Source: a virus. Taken from it: a stretch of 58,149 nt of DNA. The notes below the pieces were generated by a model. It ran no database searches. It saw nothing but the letters and a program-made list of their open reading frames with translations, and was not told where the DNA came from. Shown here piece by piece: positions 40,807 through 48,366 of the stretch. Where the stretch lies: the IMG/VR virus record IMGVR_UViG_3300034351_000038, positions 1 through 58,149 of that record; one strand, 5' to 3'. The position numbers and the translations under genes were made by a program. Numbering within the stretch: position 1 is the first letter of the stretch; each line of letters opens with the position of its first letter.

Positions 40807-41225
40807 GATAACAACTCCCGTAGTTTAGCTGTTTGACGCTCAGCTTCCCATTTATCTCCGGCGTACCATCTGGTAGCTCTGGCTGCCCGATTGGCCCAGT
40901 CAGCAGCCTCGGAGATTCTATCTGAGTATGGGGTGTGATCATCTGCTAATTCTGAAGCCCTCTCAGCGGCCTCAGTGACCTCATCTACTGGTCCACCTGT
41001 CAGTATAGCTGCTCGTTCAGCGCACCAATGAGCGAACTCTGCAGCAACCCTAGGACATGCTCGCAGGCACCAGATAGTATCATGCAGCCCACGAATATCC
41101 AGGATTGTAACCAACGGAAAAGGATCATTGTCAATCTTGCGCCTACGGAGATGATCAAAAATCTCATCCCATGGCCTTCCATATGGGAAGAAGGTGTGTA
41201 TCTCTTTAAGGGTTGTGTATATCAT
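40803..41225 (-). CDS. Ala-rich hypothetical protein, 140 aa
   Basis: Starts MIYTTLKEIHTFFPYG after AGGAAAAACAGT. The longer frame to 41285 would run through a hairpin and lacks a ribosome site. The central GLHDTIWCLRACPRVAAEFAHWCAERA and the following Ala-rich segment (EAADWANRAARATRWYAGDKWEAERQ) are amphipathic helices. Similar GL.DA.WCLR proteins occur in other phages without a known role. First protein gene after the tRNA in the leftward operon. Confidence 0.75.
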   Translation of the reverse strand: MIYTTLKEIHTFFPYGRPWDEIFDHLRRRKIDNDPFPLVTILDIRGLHDTIWCLRACPRVAAEFAHWCAERAAILTGGPVDEVTEAAERASELADDHTPYSDRISEAADWANRAARATRWYAGDKWEAERQTAKLRELLS

Positions 41226-41254
41226 ACTGTTTTTCCTAAGAAAGAGGTTAAGGT

Positions 41255-41270
41255 GCCGGTCTTTCCCGGC
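41255..41270 (-). other. G/C-rich hairpin between tRNA and first protein gene
   Basis: GCCGG / CCGGC (5 bp) around a 6-base loop. It has no T-tract. It may mark the 3' boundary for processing the tRNA out of the leftward transcript, or stabilise the mRNA. A second small pair, GTCCA/TGGAC, lies at about 41311-41327. Confidence 0.4.
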
Positions 41271-41359
41271 TGTCAGCCACCGCAACCATTAGGGATATGT
41301 TATGTCCATCTAATTTGGACCTTTATTTCCTAGGTGCTTTCTCATGGCGAACTCGATAA

Positions 41360-41436
41360 TGGTCGGGACGGGAGGATTCGAACCTCCGACAACCAACTCC
41401 CAAGGCTGGGGCTCTACCAGGCTGAGCTACGTCCCG
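41360..41436 (-). tRNA. tRNA-Pro (anticodon UGG)
   Basis: A full cloverleaf reads leftward: acceptor CGGGACG / CGTCCCG, D-stem GCTC/GAGC, anticodon stem CCAGC/GTTGG with loop CTTGGGA (anticodon TGG, reading CCA and probably CCN), T-arm GGAGG-TTCGAAT-CCTCC, discriminator A. The 3' CCA is encoded. It begins about nine bases after the expected start of the leftward transcript, so it is the first gene of the replication operon. Confidence 0.96.
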
Positions 41437-41451
41437 CGTTTTATGACTTTA

Positions 41452-41480
41452 AGTATAAGCATAATCAAATAAGAATGCAA
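41452..41480 (-). promoter_or_regulatory. Leftward promoter of the replication operon
   Basis: Read leftward: TTGCAT (41480-41475), 17-base spacer, TATACT (41457-41452). RNA would begin near 41445, just before the tRNA. Together with the rightward promoter at 41483-41511 it forms a divergent pair with identical hexamers and -35 boxes separated by only two bases. Confidence 0.82.
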
Positions 41481-41482
41481 GA

Positions 41483-41511
41483 TTGCATTGCCACCAACAT
41501 GCATATATACT
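41483..41511 (+). promoter_or_regulatory. Rightward promoter for the primase-helicase operon
   Basis: TTGCAT (41483-41488), 17-base spacer, TATACT (41506-41511). The hexamers are identical to those of the leftward promoter. The transcript would begin near 41518 with a leader of roughly 115 bases containing the inverted repeat GGTGGCCAGCCACC at 41568-41581, then the zinc-ribbon and primase genes. Confidence 0.82.
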
Positions 41512-41631
41512 TCTATATTAGGTGGTTATGATGTTTTATCGTAAAAACCACTATGCCAAATAGGAAGGTGGCCAGCCACCATCATATGGATGCAGGATTA
41601 GGAAACAACTCAATTTAAATAAGGTACCAAC

Positions 41632-41802
41632 ATGTGTGAACCAGTTGTAAGATGTCCTTTGTGTGGGAATATTATTCATAATGCAAAACCTGGAGAAGCC
41701 GAAGAATGTGATTATTGCCATGATGAATTTTATGAAGAAGAGCGCAACACAAAAAGGACGTTCAAAAAGACACTGAGAAAGATGAACAAACCAAAAGATT
41801 AG
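41632..41802 (+). CDS. Zinc-ribbon micro-protein, 56 aa
   Basis: Starts MCEPVVRCPLCGN, with a CPLCG ... CDYCH pair of CxxC knuckles about 15 residues apart (zinc ribbon) and a basic tail (RNTKRTFKKTLRKMNKPKD). AAGGT lies before the ATG, and the primase-helicase gene follows within 14 bases. Probably a nucleic-acid-binding helper of replication or a transcription factor. First gene of the rightward early operon. Confidence 0.78.
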   Translation: MCEPVVRCPLCGNIIHNAKPGEAEECDYCHDEFYEEERNTKRTFKKTLRKMNKPKD

Positions 41803-41815
41803 CAGGATAATAAAA

Positions 41816-44134
41816 ATGTCTATCAAGACAACCAATTTCGTTGGAAATCAATATAACGTCGATAATGGCGTTGTTCGTGAATACTCTTTTATTCAGTTGG
41901 CAAAGCAATTTAGTAAACCAATACAAGGCGAAAAGCATATTGGTTATTTTGTACGTGGTGAGTTAGTCCCTCTACACAGAGATAATGGGAATCTCTCTTA
42001 CAGTGAACTACTTATCATTGACGGAGACAGCTCGCTAGACAACCCTCATAGTGCCCCCAAGGCGGAAGATGTTCATAATGCGCTGACAAAAATGAACATC
42101 CGTCATTTCCTTTATACATCTCATAGCCATAGCCCAAAAGAAAACATTCACAAATATCGTGTTGTGATACATTGTGTGTTGCCCGAAGAAAAGTATTTGA
42201 AACCGACGGCAATGAAAATCATTTATGATCTAAACAATGCTGGGGTGCCGATAAAATATGTGAAGGAAATGGGAACATGGACGCAGCCGTGGTTTATTCC
42301 TAGTAGAGATGACATAAATGATGGTGCATTCGAGTTTTATTACAATGGAGATGAATGTTACGAAGACGGCCGCAAGACAAAAATGTACGAGGCCGTAAGG
42401 GAAGTTGATATACCAGAGGAAGTGGAGTGTAATGGCGTCAAGTACGACACTCAATTTGACAGCAGTGCTTGGGATGGCAAAATCCTTAAGATGTATGAGG
42501 CTGGCTCTTTTCACAATGAAGTTAGGGATATCCTATACGGGTTTCTGAAAGACGGCGTAGCTGCGCCTATGGCTTTCAAACTGGTAAAGGGGATATTAGA
42601 CGCTGTCCCAGAGAGTAAGAAAAATGAGTCATGGCACAGAGAAACAAAGGACAACTACGCAGAGGTCAGACGTTCATTAGAGGGTGTACTGCAGAAGTTT
42701 GATATTGGTTCTGAAAACTCCGAGATTGGAGAACTAGCAAACCCGTTGCCAAGTGAGCATGTAGATGATATAGACTGGCCTCCTGGGCTCATGGGTGAGT
42801 TAGCTCAAAGCGTCCATGAATACAGCTATCATCAGTATAAGATCGTTAGTATCATCACGGCACTTGCTTTGGTGGCTGGCATAGCAGGAAGAAAATTCAA
42901 TGTGTCTGGAACTGGTTTGAATCTTTACATAACTCTGTTAATGAGAATGGGTGCAGGTAAGAATGTCATTCAAGAATACATCAGCCAGTTTCTAAGTAGA
43001 GATATTTTAAGCATGAACAGGAATTTTCTCGGGCCAAAAAGATTTACATCGCCCAAGGCAATATTGGATACCCTGGCAATGTCTCCAAGTATTGTAAGTG
43101 TGCAAACCGAGGCTGGATTGATGTTTAAGTCTTCCGCTGGTGATCAGCATGGCATTTTGCGCGCTATGCTTGATCTATATAGCAGCTCTGGGAAAAATCA
43201 GTACAGCGGCGCTGAGGCATATAGTTCAAAAGATGCTAGCATACAGGCATTAAGGGCCCCAGCCTTGACCATCGTGAATGAGGCTACACCAAAAACATTC
43301 GAAGATGAACTCGTCAATCGCGGGAGTGTGGAGAGTGGCGAATTGGCCAGGATGCACATTTTCAAATATGATGTCCCGAAGCCATACCGGAACCCGAATG
43401 GTGGCAAGATGGTATTGAGCAAGAGGCTTGATTCTCATATGAACAAACTGATGTCGCACTGCAACAATCAGAAGGCATCTGGAGAGGGAAGTGATCCTAG
43501 GGCGATGGATATCCCATTCCCAGTCGATCTATTTGATGCCTTTAGCCGTGCGTGCGTAGACTGTGAAAACAAATTTGTCAATGAAGACTCGTTAAAATTG
43601 GCCATGATCACCCGGGCCCCCATAAAAGTGTTGAAGGTAGCTGGTCTGCTCGCTGTCATGGACAATCAAGTTATCACAGATGAGCACTGGGCATGGGCAC
43701 TTAAGTTGTTTCACTATGAGTTCTCTATGATGCAAGCTCTAGTCGGTGTGACAAGAAGCTCTGCTAACGAATTAGATTCTGCAATAGACAACACAATGAT
43801 CCCATGTATCGTGAAGTTGCTCAACAACGAATATGATTCGTCCATAAGGAGAGTTAATGAGAATCTAAGGAAACTTGGGATCTTCACGATGAGCGCAATC
43901 AACAATATTGTCAAGGCCAAAAAGGATATCTCAGATCTCTCCACCAGCGGAAAGAGTGGTGTGGTAAGATGCCTTGATCATATGGTTATGTTGGGTTATT
44001 TGGAAAGGGTTTCGAAGGAAAGGATGCAACAGATTTCCTTGAAAAACAAAGATTATAGCGCTGGTTATGAAATCACAAGGAACTTTGCTATTTATTGGAA
44101 GAACATAAACACTAGGAAAACTTTAAAAATATAG
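41816..44134 (+). CDS. Primase-helicase (AEP-like N-terminus, DUF3987-like C-terminus)
   Basis: 772 residues. The N-terminal third has LLIIDGDSSLDNPH (an acidic metal-binding DxD site) and LYTSHSHSPKENIHKYRVVIH, typical of archaeo-eukaryotic-type primases. The C-terminal half begins PPGLMGELAQSVHEYSYHQYKIVSIITALALVAGIAGR and has LLMRMGAGKN in the Walker A position (GKN rather than GKS/T), as in DUF3987-like helicase modules. It likely opens the duplex and primes synthesis for the C-family polymerase. The last 100 residues look like a winged helix. Confidence 0.82.
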   Translation: MSIKTTNFVGNQYNVDNGVVREYSFIQLAKQFSKPIQGEKHIGYFVRGELVPLHRDNGNLSYSELLIIDGDSSLDNPHSAPKAEDVHNALTKMNIRHFLYTSHSHSPKENIHKYRVVIHCVLPEEKYLKPTAMKIIYDLNNAGVPIKYVKEMGTWTQPWFIPSRDDINDGAFEFYYNGDECYEDGRKTKMYEAVREVDIPEEVECNGVKYDTQFDSSAWDGKILKMYEAGSFHNEVRDILYGFLKDGVAAPMAFKLVKGILDAVPESKKNESWHRETKDNYAEVRRSLEGVLQKFDIGSENSEIGELANPLPSEHVDDIDWPPGLMGELAQSVHEYSYHQYKIVSIITALALVAGIAGRKFNVSGTGLNLYITLLMRMGAGKNVIQEYISQFLSRDILSMNRNFLGPKRFTSPKAILDTLAMSPSIVSVQTEAGLMFKSSAGDQHGILRAMLDLYSSSGKNQYSGAEAYSSKDASIQALRAPALTIVNEATPKTFEDELVNRGSVESGELARMHIFKYDVPKPYRNPNGGKMVLSKRLDSHMNKLMSHCNNQKASGEGSDPRAMDIPFPVDLFDAFSRACVDCENKFVNEDSLKLAMITRAPIKVLKVAGLLAVMDNQVITDEHWAWALKLFHYEFSMMQALVGVTRSSANELDSAIDNTMIPCIVKLLNNEYDSSIRRVNENLRKLGIFTMSAINNIVKAKKDISDLSTSGKSGVVRCLDHMVMLGYLERVSKERMQQISLKNKDYSAGYEITRNFAIYWKNINTRKTLKI

Positions 44135-44163
44135 CTATACTACTATATAACGACACTTTTTTG
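44133..44163 (+). promoter_or_regulatory. Possible -10 box AGCTATACT and small hairpin
   Basis: The same nine bases occur before the terminase genes, again without a -35 box. Eight bases later CGACA-CTTTTT-TGTCG forms a 5-bp hairpin in the leader of the 206-residue gene. The leader then has TCTTAGGATAA and a second AGG site before the ATG. Late, factor-dependent transcription is possible. Confidence 0.35.
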
Positions 44164-44208
44164 TCGAAGTCACTCCTCTTAGGATAAATTCAATTTATAG
44201 GTGATATT

Positions 44209-44829
44209 ATGAAAGCATGGTGGTTTGAGCCAGCAGATGGCAAACTTGCCTATGGTGATGGTCGCACTCCTGCAGTTGGTGTCATGCACACTGCTGATCT
44301 AAACAGTGAAGTGAAGAGGTTTCATAATGGTATGCATGGTTGTAGTAGTGTATTAAGTGCTTTGGCATTTGCAAAATCAACAACTCTCTGGCGTGTTGAA
44401 TTGGCAGGTGAGATTTTTCAATCACCAGGTGGAGTATTAGTTGCAAGACATAGAAGATATCTATGGAAGATCGATGTTGCTGAAGTGTTAAAAAAATTTG
44501 CAAGAATGTGTGTATTAGACGATATAAACAAAGATAGTGTTGACCCCAAGGTAATTAAGTTTTTAAAGACTGGAGATGTAGATCTTGTAATCCCTACTAT
44601 GATTCACACTGTCGATTGTAATAAAAGAGACGTTTCACGAGCATTTAGTGCTGCCCTAGCATATACCATTTTGGAACTTGGTAAGGAAGAACCGGCGTAT
44701 TTAAGAAGTTTTTTTAATCGTATTAACTACTCAGCTAATATTAATTGTTTTTATCATAGTAATGATGAAAAGCAAAAAAAGCTATCAAAACGGTTAACCA
44801 GACTAGTAATGGAAGAGCACAAAAATTAG
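44209..44829 (+). CDS. DUF7666-like hypothetical protein, 206 aa
   Basis: Begins MKAWWFEPADGKLAYGDGRTPAVGV and continues FHNGMHGCSSVLSALAFAKSTTLWRVELAGEIFQSPGGVLVARHRRYLW. The MHG..S.L.AL.YA....LWRVEL pattern is that of a short conserved domain seen in phage and bacterial genomes (I recall DUF7666). Function unknown. C-terminal 100 residues are less conserved, helical. It is the first gene after the primase unit, preceded by ATAGGTGATATT. Confidence 0.75.
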   Translation: MKAWWFEPADGKLAYGDGRTPAVGVMHTADLNSEVKRFHNGMHGCSSVLSALAFAKSTTLWRVELAGEIFQSPGGVLVARHRRYLWKIDVAEVLKKFARMCVLDDINKDSVDPKVIKFLKTGDVDLVIPTMIHTVDCNKRDVSRAFSAALAYTILELGKEEPAYLRSFFNRINYSANINCFYHSNDEKQKKLSKRLTRLVMEEHKN

Positions 44830-44842
44830 AGGAGATAAATAC

Positions 44843-44959
44843 ATGAACGAAGCAATCGAAGATGTAATAGAAAAAATAGGGTTTGCTGCTTTATTTATTT
44901 TTGCATTTGGTCCGTATGTAGCTTTGATATTTACTTTTATGTATCTTTTATTTCGGTGA
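44843..44959 (+). CDS. Single-TM micro-protein, 38 aa
   Basis: Starts MNEAIEDVIEKIGF after GAGGAGATAAATAC, followed by one long hydrophobic segment (AALFIFAFGPYVALIFTFMYLLF) that ends the protein. Predicted N-in membrane peptide. Strong ribosome site and tight spacing to both neighbours support it. Confidence 0.6.
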   Translation: MNEAIEDVIEKIGFAALFIFAFGPYVALIFTFMYLLFR

Positions 44960-44963
44960 AAAA

Positions 44964-45755
44964 ATGGAAATGGATAAAAACAAAACAGAAACAGACAATG
45001 GGCACGAAGGAGAGGGTGCAATTGCGCTAAGCGAAATTTTAACCATTAAGGGTAAGGAAGAAAAACAACAACCTAAAACAAAGCAACGTTCACGTTCACT
45101 TGCTGCAAAAGAGAAACAGAGATGGGCTGATATTGGCGGCAAAGAGATTTACAACAAGGGTGGTGTATATCAATTGCATTTTGATGCCACCAGTTTATTC
45201 AACTCAGTGTTAGATGGAGAACAACTAAATTCAAATGACTCAGTGTTTATTGTGACTAGGGTAAACACGCTATTCGATAGTAAGAGTGATGTCGGTAGAG
45301 TGTGTATAAGAATGGGCAAGGCAGTATTTCATCCATCAGATGATTTTTCAGTGAAATACTCAGAGTTCCCATTGATCGAGAGGTTTTTAAGGAACGCAAC
45401 CAGAACAATAGCAAAACATTCTGCAAACAAATATCTACCTTTGTTCGCCAAGAGAGTAATCGTAAAACTGATAAACGGCAGATACGCAAACATAAAACCT
45501 AAGCCAGATATGGCCAAAAACAAGTTGTTTACCTTCTCTGAATTTTTGCAAGTGATCAGAAACAACTCACAAGTGTTTCAGTTAGGCTACAGCATTTGTG
45601 ATGTGGAAGATTCCCCCGCTGTGATTAGGCGCAAGGGGGCCAAGGCGTGTTTGGATATCTTGTGCAGAGAGGGTGTAGTCAAAAAGATAGAAAAGGATGA
45701 TTTGCCAATTGCGATAAGCGCTAAGGTTTTGGATGTATATCAACTAATTAATTAA
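44964..45755 (+). CDS. Hypothetical protein, 263 aa, possible DNA-binding
   Basis: N-terminal 60 residues are polar, Lys/Gln/Arg-rich and probably disordered. The rest contains a beta-rich middle (FIVTRVNTLFDSKSDVGRVCIRMGK) and helical basic segments (RFLRNATRTIAKHSANKYLPLFAKRVIVKL). The C-terminal KACLDILCREGVVKKIEKDDLPIAI resembles a winged helix. Replication-initiator-like or regulatory function is possible. Nothing specific is recognised. Confidence 0.7.
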   Translation: MEMDKNKTETDNGHEGEGAIALSEILTIKGKEEKQQPKTKQRSRSLAAKEKQRWADIGGKEIYNKGGVYQLHFDATSLFNSVLDGEQLNSNDSVFIVTRVNTLFDSKSDVGRVCIRMGKAVFHPSDDFSVKYSEFPLIERFLRNATRTIAKHSANKYLPLFAKRVIVKLINGRYANIKPKPDMAKNKLFTFSEFLQVIRNNSQVFQLGYSICDVEDSPAVIRRKGAKACLDILCREGVVKKIEKDDLPIAISAKVLDVYQLIN

Positions 45756-45772
45756 CTCAATAGGTTTTTCTT

Positions 45773-46261
45773 ATGACAACTATCATAGCTGATGCAAAAA
45801 GCAAGATCATGATATCAGACACAAGCGCAAATGGTGGATATGGAACGTTTGCAAGCAAGAAGGTTTTTAAGGACGACAATGTTGCTGTGGGAATAGCAGG
45901 TGATGCAATTATTGGTAAACGACTTGCAGAATTTATTTTATCTTCTGATTATCTTGATGAAGAAGATCTATTAAATCTAAAAGAGTCAGCAGCTTTTGAC
46001 GAAGATAAAGGTAACGATTCAGAGGCCTTGATTCTAACAAGTGATGGAAGAATATTCTTCATGGAAAATGAATATTTTGAAAAGATTGAGGTGTTTGATG
46101 ATTATTTCGCCATTGGCAGCGGAGCAAAATTCGCCAGGGGAGCAATGCATGCTGCGTCATTGTATAATGACGACCCTGTAGCTGTTATCAAGACGGCTCT
46201 TCAGGTTGCAGCTAAACTAGACCCTTTCACTGGCTCTGAGTTCAAAATTTTTCATTTTTAG
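45773..46261 (+). CDS. Proteasome/HslV-like Ntn hydrolase
   Basis: 162 residues. The start MTTIIAD puts Thr at position 2, the N-terminal nucleophile after Met removal, as in HslV (TTIV). The MISDTSANGG motif carries the conserved Asp, and KKVFK carries the catalytic Lys. GIAGDAIIGKRLAEFI, LTSDGRIFFME, DYFAIGSGAKFARGAMHA and AAKLDPFTG are the standard order of proteasome beta-fold strands and helices. A self-compartmentalised protease or peptidase may result. No partner ATPase (HslU/Clp) is seen in the window. It may assist capsid or host-protein turnover. Confidence 0.87.
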   Translation: MTTIIADAKSKIMISDTSANGGYGTFASKKVFKDDNVAVGIAGDAIIGKRLAEFILSSDYLDEEDLLNLKESAAFDEDKGNDSEALILTSDGRIFFMENEYFEKIEVFDDYFAIGSGAKFARGAMHAASLYNDDPVAVIKTALQVAAKLDPFTGSEFKIFHF

Positions 46262-46277
46262 ATTGAGTTTTAGTAAG

Positions 46278-46370
46278 ATGAGAAGATTTATATACTTGAC
46301 TCTTCTTATGACAGTAGTCATTTATGTATTGCTACAAAGTGTATTAAACCTTATTGATTATGTATTCTGA
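46278..46370 (+). CDS. Hydrophobic micro-protein, 30 aa
   Basis: MRRFIYLTLLMTVVIYVLLQSVLNLIDYVF: a single membrane helix after two arginines. The ribosome site is weak (TAAG). It fits the gap between two genes, and membrane micro-proteins are common in this phage, but support is limited. Confidence 0.4.
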   Translation: MRRFIYLTLLMTVVIYVLLQSVLNLIDYVF

Positions 46371-46380
46371 GGATTCAATT

Positions 46381-46629
46381 ATGCAACTCGTTAAAACAGG
46401 TTCGTCAATCTTCACAATTCCTTTTGAGATCCCAGCTACTTTTGCGTTCCACAAACATGCATTCAAATATATCCCTGGGGTGTGGAAATTCGCCAAGTAC
46501 GGCGGGAACAACCCAGTGATAGGAGTGGTTGATTCATATGAAGCCAGGGCAGAAGCAGTAAAACTCAAAAGGACCTACATCACGCAAAACATCACTGTCC
46601 CAGAATGGCTAGAGGAACTTACAAAATGA
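46381..46629 (+). CDS. Hypothetical protein, 82 aa
   Basis: Starts MQLVKTGSSIFTIPF, with TGAGGA upstream. Contains FHKHAFKYIPGVWKFAKYGGNNPVIGVVDSYEARAEAVKLKRTY, a beta-alpha pattern of unknown family. The end overlaps the ATG of the lipoprotein-like gene by 4 bases. Confidence 0.68.
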   Translation: MQLVKTGSSIFTIPFEIPATFAFHKHAFKYIPGVWKFAKYGGNNPVIGVVDSYEARAEAVKLKRTYITQNITVPEWLEELTK

Positions 46630-46811
46630 AACCCTTCATTGTGATCGTGTGTTCGTTGTTTGCTGTGTCTTGTGCAAAAATGCCACATAGACTTGAGATT
46701 GAAGACGCAGGTGTTATTAAGGTGACTCCAATCGAAATACCATACGAGAAGGAACATGATATTGGTTTTTGTACACCACTTGGTTTCACCAAGTGTATCT
46801 ATTCACTTTAA
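46626..46811 (+). CDS. Putative lipoprotein, 61 aa
   Basis: Starts MKPFIVIVCSLFAVSCAK: short basic N-terminus, hydrophobic core and a Cys in an acceptable lipobox (A-V-S-C). The mature part would be about 46 residues, with two more cysteines near the end (GFCTPLGFTKC) that could form a disulfide in the periplasm. Small phage lipoproteins are known to block receptors against superinfecting phage (T5 Llp is the classic case). That role is inference here. Rz1-type spanins are usually proline-rich, unlike this. Confidence 0.7.
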   Translation: MKPFIVIVCSLFAVSCAKMPHRLEIEDAGVIKVTPIEIPYEKEHDIGFCTPLGFTKCIYSL

Positions 46812-46825
46812 TTTGGAGTTAATAT

Positions 46826-47074
46826 ATGAACGAATCATTAGAAGAGCTTCATGAATTTGCTATGGTGCAAGATAAGTGGCAACTAGCTATCAAACAGCAA
46901 GAGGAAGGAGACTACGGAAGGGAACTTATTCTTTTGTCTCGCTGGCTATCTGGAGGGGCTTATTTTTCAGAGTATGGTACAAATAAATATCATGATCTTC
47001 ATTTGTTGTCTATGATAGCACTAGAAAGAGTTGATGTCGTTAATAGGTGTAATTCCAATATCGATTTACTATGA
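46826..47074 (+). CDS. Hypothetical protein, 82 aa
   Basis: Helical, acidic N-terminal half (MNESLEELHEFAMVQDKWQLAIKQQEEGDYGRELILLSRWL) and a Tyr/His-rich centre. TTTGGAG precedes the ATG. No family recognised. 4-base overlap with the next gene. Confidence 0.66.
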   Translation: MNESLEELHEFAMVQDKWQLAIKQQEEGDYGRELILLSRWLSGGAYFSEYGTNKYHDLHLLSMIALERVDVVNRCNSNIDLL

Positions 47075-47271
47075 GTGAGCACACACCACAATTTTCCTTA
47101 TGGCTCTACATCGACTACTGGGATAAAAGAGAGCAAACAATGACAGATTGTCACTATGATAAAAAGACACATATAGATTGTATATTGCAAGCATACATTT
47201 ACGATAAGATATGTTCTTTTAATCTGTCAATCGATAACTTCATAGCCTATAAAAAAACTGCAAATATTTGA
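47071..47271 (+). CDS. Hypothetical protein, 66 aa
   Basis: Contains LWLYIDYWDKREQTMTDCHYDKKTHIDCILQAYIYDKI, rich in Tyr, Asp and Lys, with three cysteines and no hydrophobic segment. Supported by the ATGA overlap with the upstream gene. Function unknown. A 68-base non-coding gap follows. Confidence 0.6.
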   Translation: MSEHTPQFSLWLYIDYWDKREQTMTDCHYDKKTHIDCILQAYIYDKICSFNLSIDNFIAYKKTANI

Positions 47272-47339
47272 TATATAGCAACTGGGTTGTTGTTGTCAGT
47301 TGATATCAAACAAACTTAGAGATATGTCAGGGGTACAAA

Positions 47340-47660
47340 ATGAGTAAAAAACAAGATACTATTGGTCCACTTACTTATGAAGGACTTTGTACTGGGTTTA
47401 TAGATGGAGGTGGAAACCAGATTATATGTGGAAGGTTTTTACGGAGACTTGGATATTATCCAAGCTACTATAAGACATATTATGCAAGATGGTCAACTAA
47501 AAAACCAAAACATAATCATTATATTGTTTTTGAATGGCACTCAAATAAAGCTATTGTTAATGATGTAGGGAATGTTGCTACAACCCTTATGTTTGATTAT
47601 ATGATGAAAGATACACCAACAAACATACCACTATATGGTTGGCTTGAAGAAGAGGTATGA
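47340..47660 (+). CDS. Hypothetical protein, 106 aa
   Basis: Aromatic and basic (LRRLGYYPSYYKTYYARWSTKKPKHNHYIVFEWHSNKAIVNDVG). Beta-rich C-terminal half. AGGGG lies eight bases before the ATG. No recognised domain. Confidence 0.66.
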   Translation: MSKKQDTIGPLTYEGLCTGFIDGGGNQIICGRFLRRLGYYPSYYKTYYARWSTKKPKHNHYIVFEWHSNKAIVNDVGNVATTLMFDYMMKDTPTNIPLYGWLEEEV

Positions 47661-47661
47661 A

Positions 47662-47850
47662 ATGAAAACTGGTGTTCAATCAAGAATGGTTTATTCGTGT
47701 TTAAACGAAGCATATGCATCTGAATTTTCTGAAATGGAAGATTGGAGTGAGAATTTAATGTCGATTGTTGATATGGGTATCCTTGATGCAGTTATACTTG
47801 GTTGGTCAATTAAAGTAAGCACAGAATACCTAGACACATTAAATATATAA
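47662..47850 (+). CDS. Hypothetical protein, 62 aa
   Basis: Starts MKTGVQSRMVYSCLNEAYASEFSEMEDW, with GAGG upstream inside the end of the previous gene. The longer frame overlaps that gene more. Acidic, helical, Met-rich. Family unknown. Confidence 0.62.
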   Translation: MKTGVQSRMVYSCLNEAYASEFSEMEDWSENLMSIVDMGILDAVILGWSIKVSTEYLDTLNI

Positions 47851-47861
47851 TAGACAAGCAC

Positions 47862-48302
47862 ATGAATATTAAATGGTATAAAAGATTTCTTGATTTAGCT
47901 CTGCATATCTCCGAATGGAGCAAAGATCCATCATCGAAGGTTGGTGCGGTTATCACCGAAGGTAACCGTATCGTGTCGCTTGGTTACAATGGGTTTGCTG
48001 CTGGTGTTGAAGACAACGATCATAGACTTAATAACAGGGATATAAAACTCAACCTGACAATCCACGCGGAAGAGAATGCCATGATCTTTGCCAAACAAGA
48101 TATCTCAGGTTGCACCATCTATCTGACTCACCCGCCTTGTCCTAGATGTGCATCAAAACTGATCCAGGAGGGTATCAGACTCATTGTCTACCGTGAACCA
48201 ACTGAAGATTTTCTTTCTAGGTGGGAAAAGGACATTAATTTATCCAAAAAGATTTGTGAGGAAGCTGGCGTAACAATGCTATGTTATCATTTAACGAAAT
48301 AA
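47862..48302 (+). CDS. dCMP (deoxycytidylate) deaminase-like
   Basis: 146 residues. Zinc-dependent cytidine-deaminase fold with HAE (His68, Glu70) and PPCPRCA (Cys93, Cys96). GYNGF ... DHRLNNRDIKLNLTIHAEENA is the deoxycytidylate-deaminase version of the site. It converts dCMP to dUMP, the substrate for the thymidylate synthase encoded downstream, so the two work together with the class II reductase in making dTTP. Confidence 0.93.
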   Translation: MNIKWYKRFLDLALHISEWSKDPSSKVGAVITEGNRIVSLGYNGFAAGVEDNDHRLNNRDIKLNLTIHAEENAMIFAKQDISGCTIYLTHPPCPRCASKLIQEGIRLIVYREPTEDFLSRWEKDINLSKKICEEAGVTMLCYHLTK

Positions 48303-48366
48303 TCAAGATAAATCATTTAGTCTAAAACATATTGTTTGTCAATAGTTTTAACTACAAAATTATAGG

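Noticed and set aside
41226-41285. N-terminal extension of the 140-residue protein gene.
   Set aside because: It would cross the GCCGG/CCGGC hairpin and lacks a ribosome site, while AGGAAAAACAGT precedes the inner ATG.
41360-41436. The tRNA as an attB/attP core of an integrating element.
   Set aside because: No integrase, excisionase or second copy of the tRNA end is present, and the tRNA has a phage promoter at the right distance.
47272-47339. Possible promoter before the 106-residue protein gene.
   Set aside because: TTG-containing hexamers are present, but no -10 box lies at 16-18 bases.
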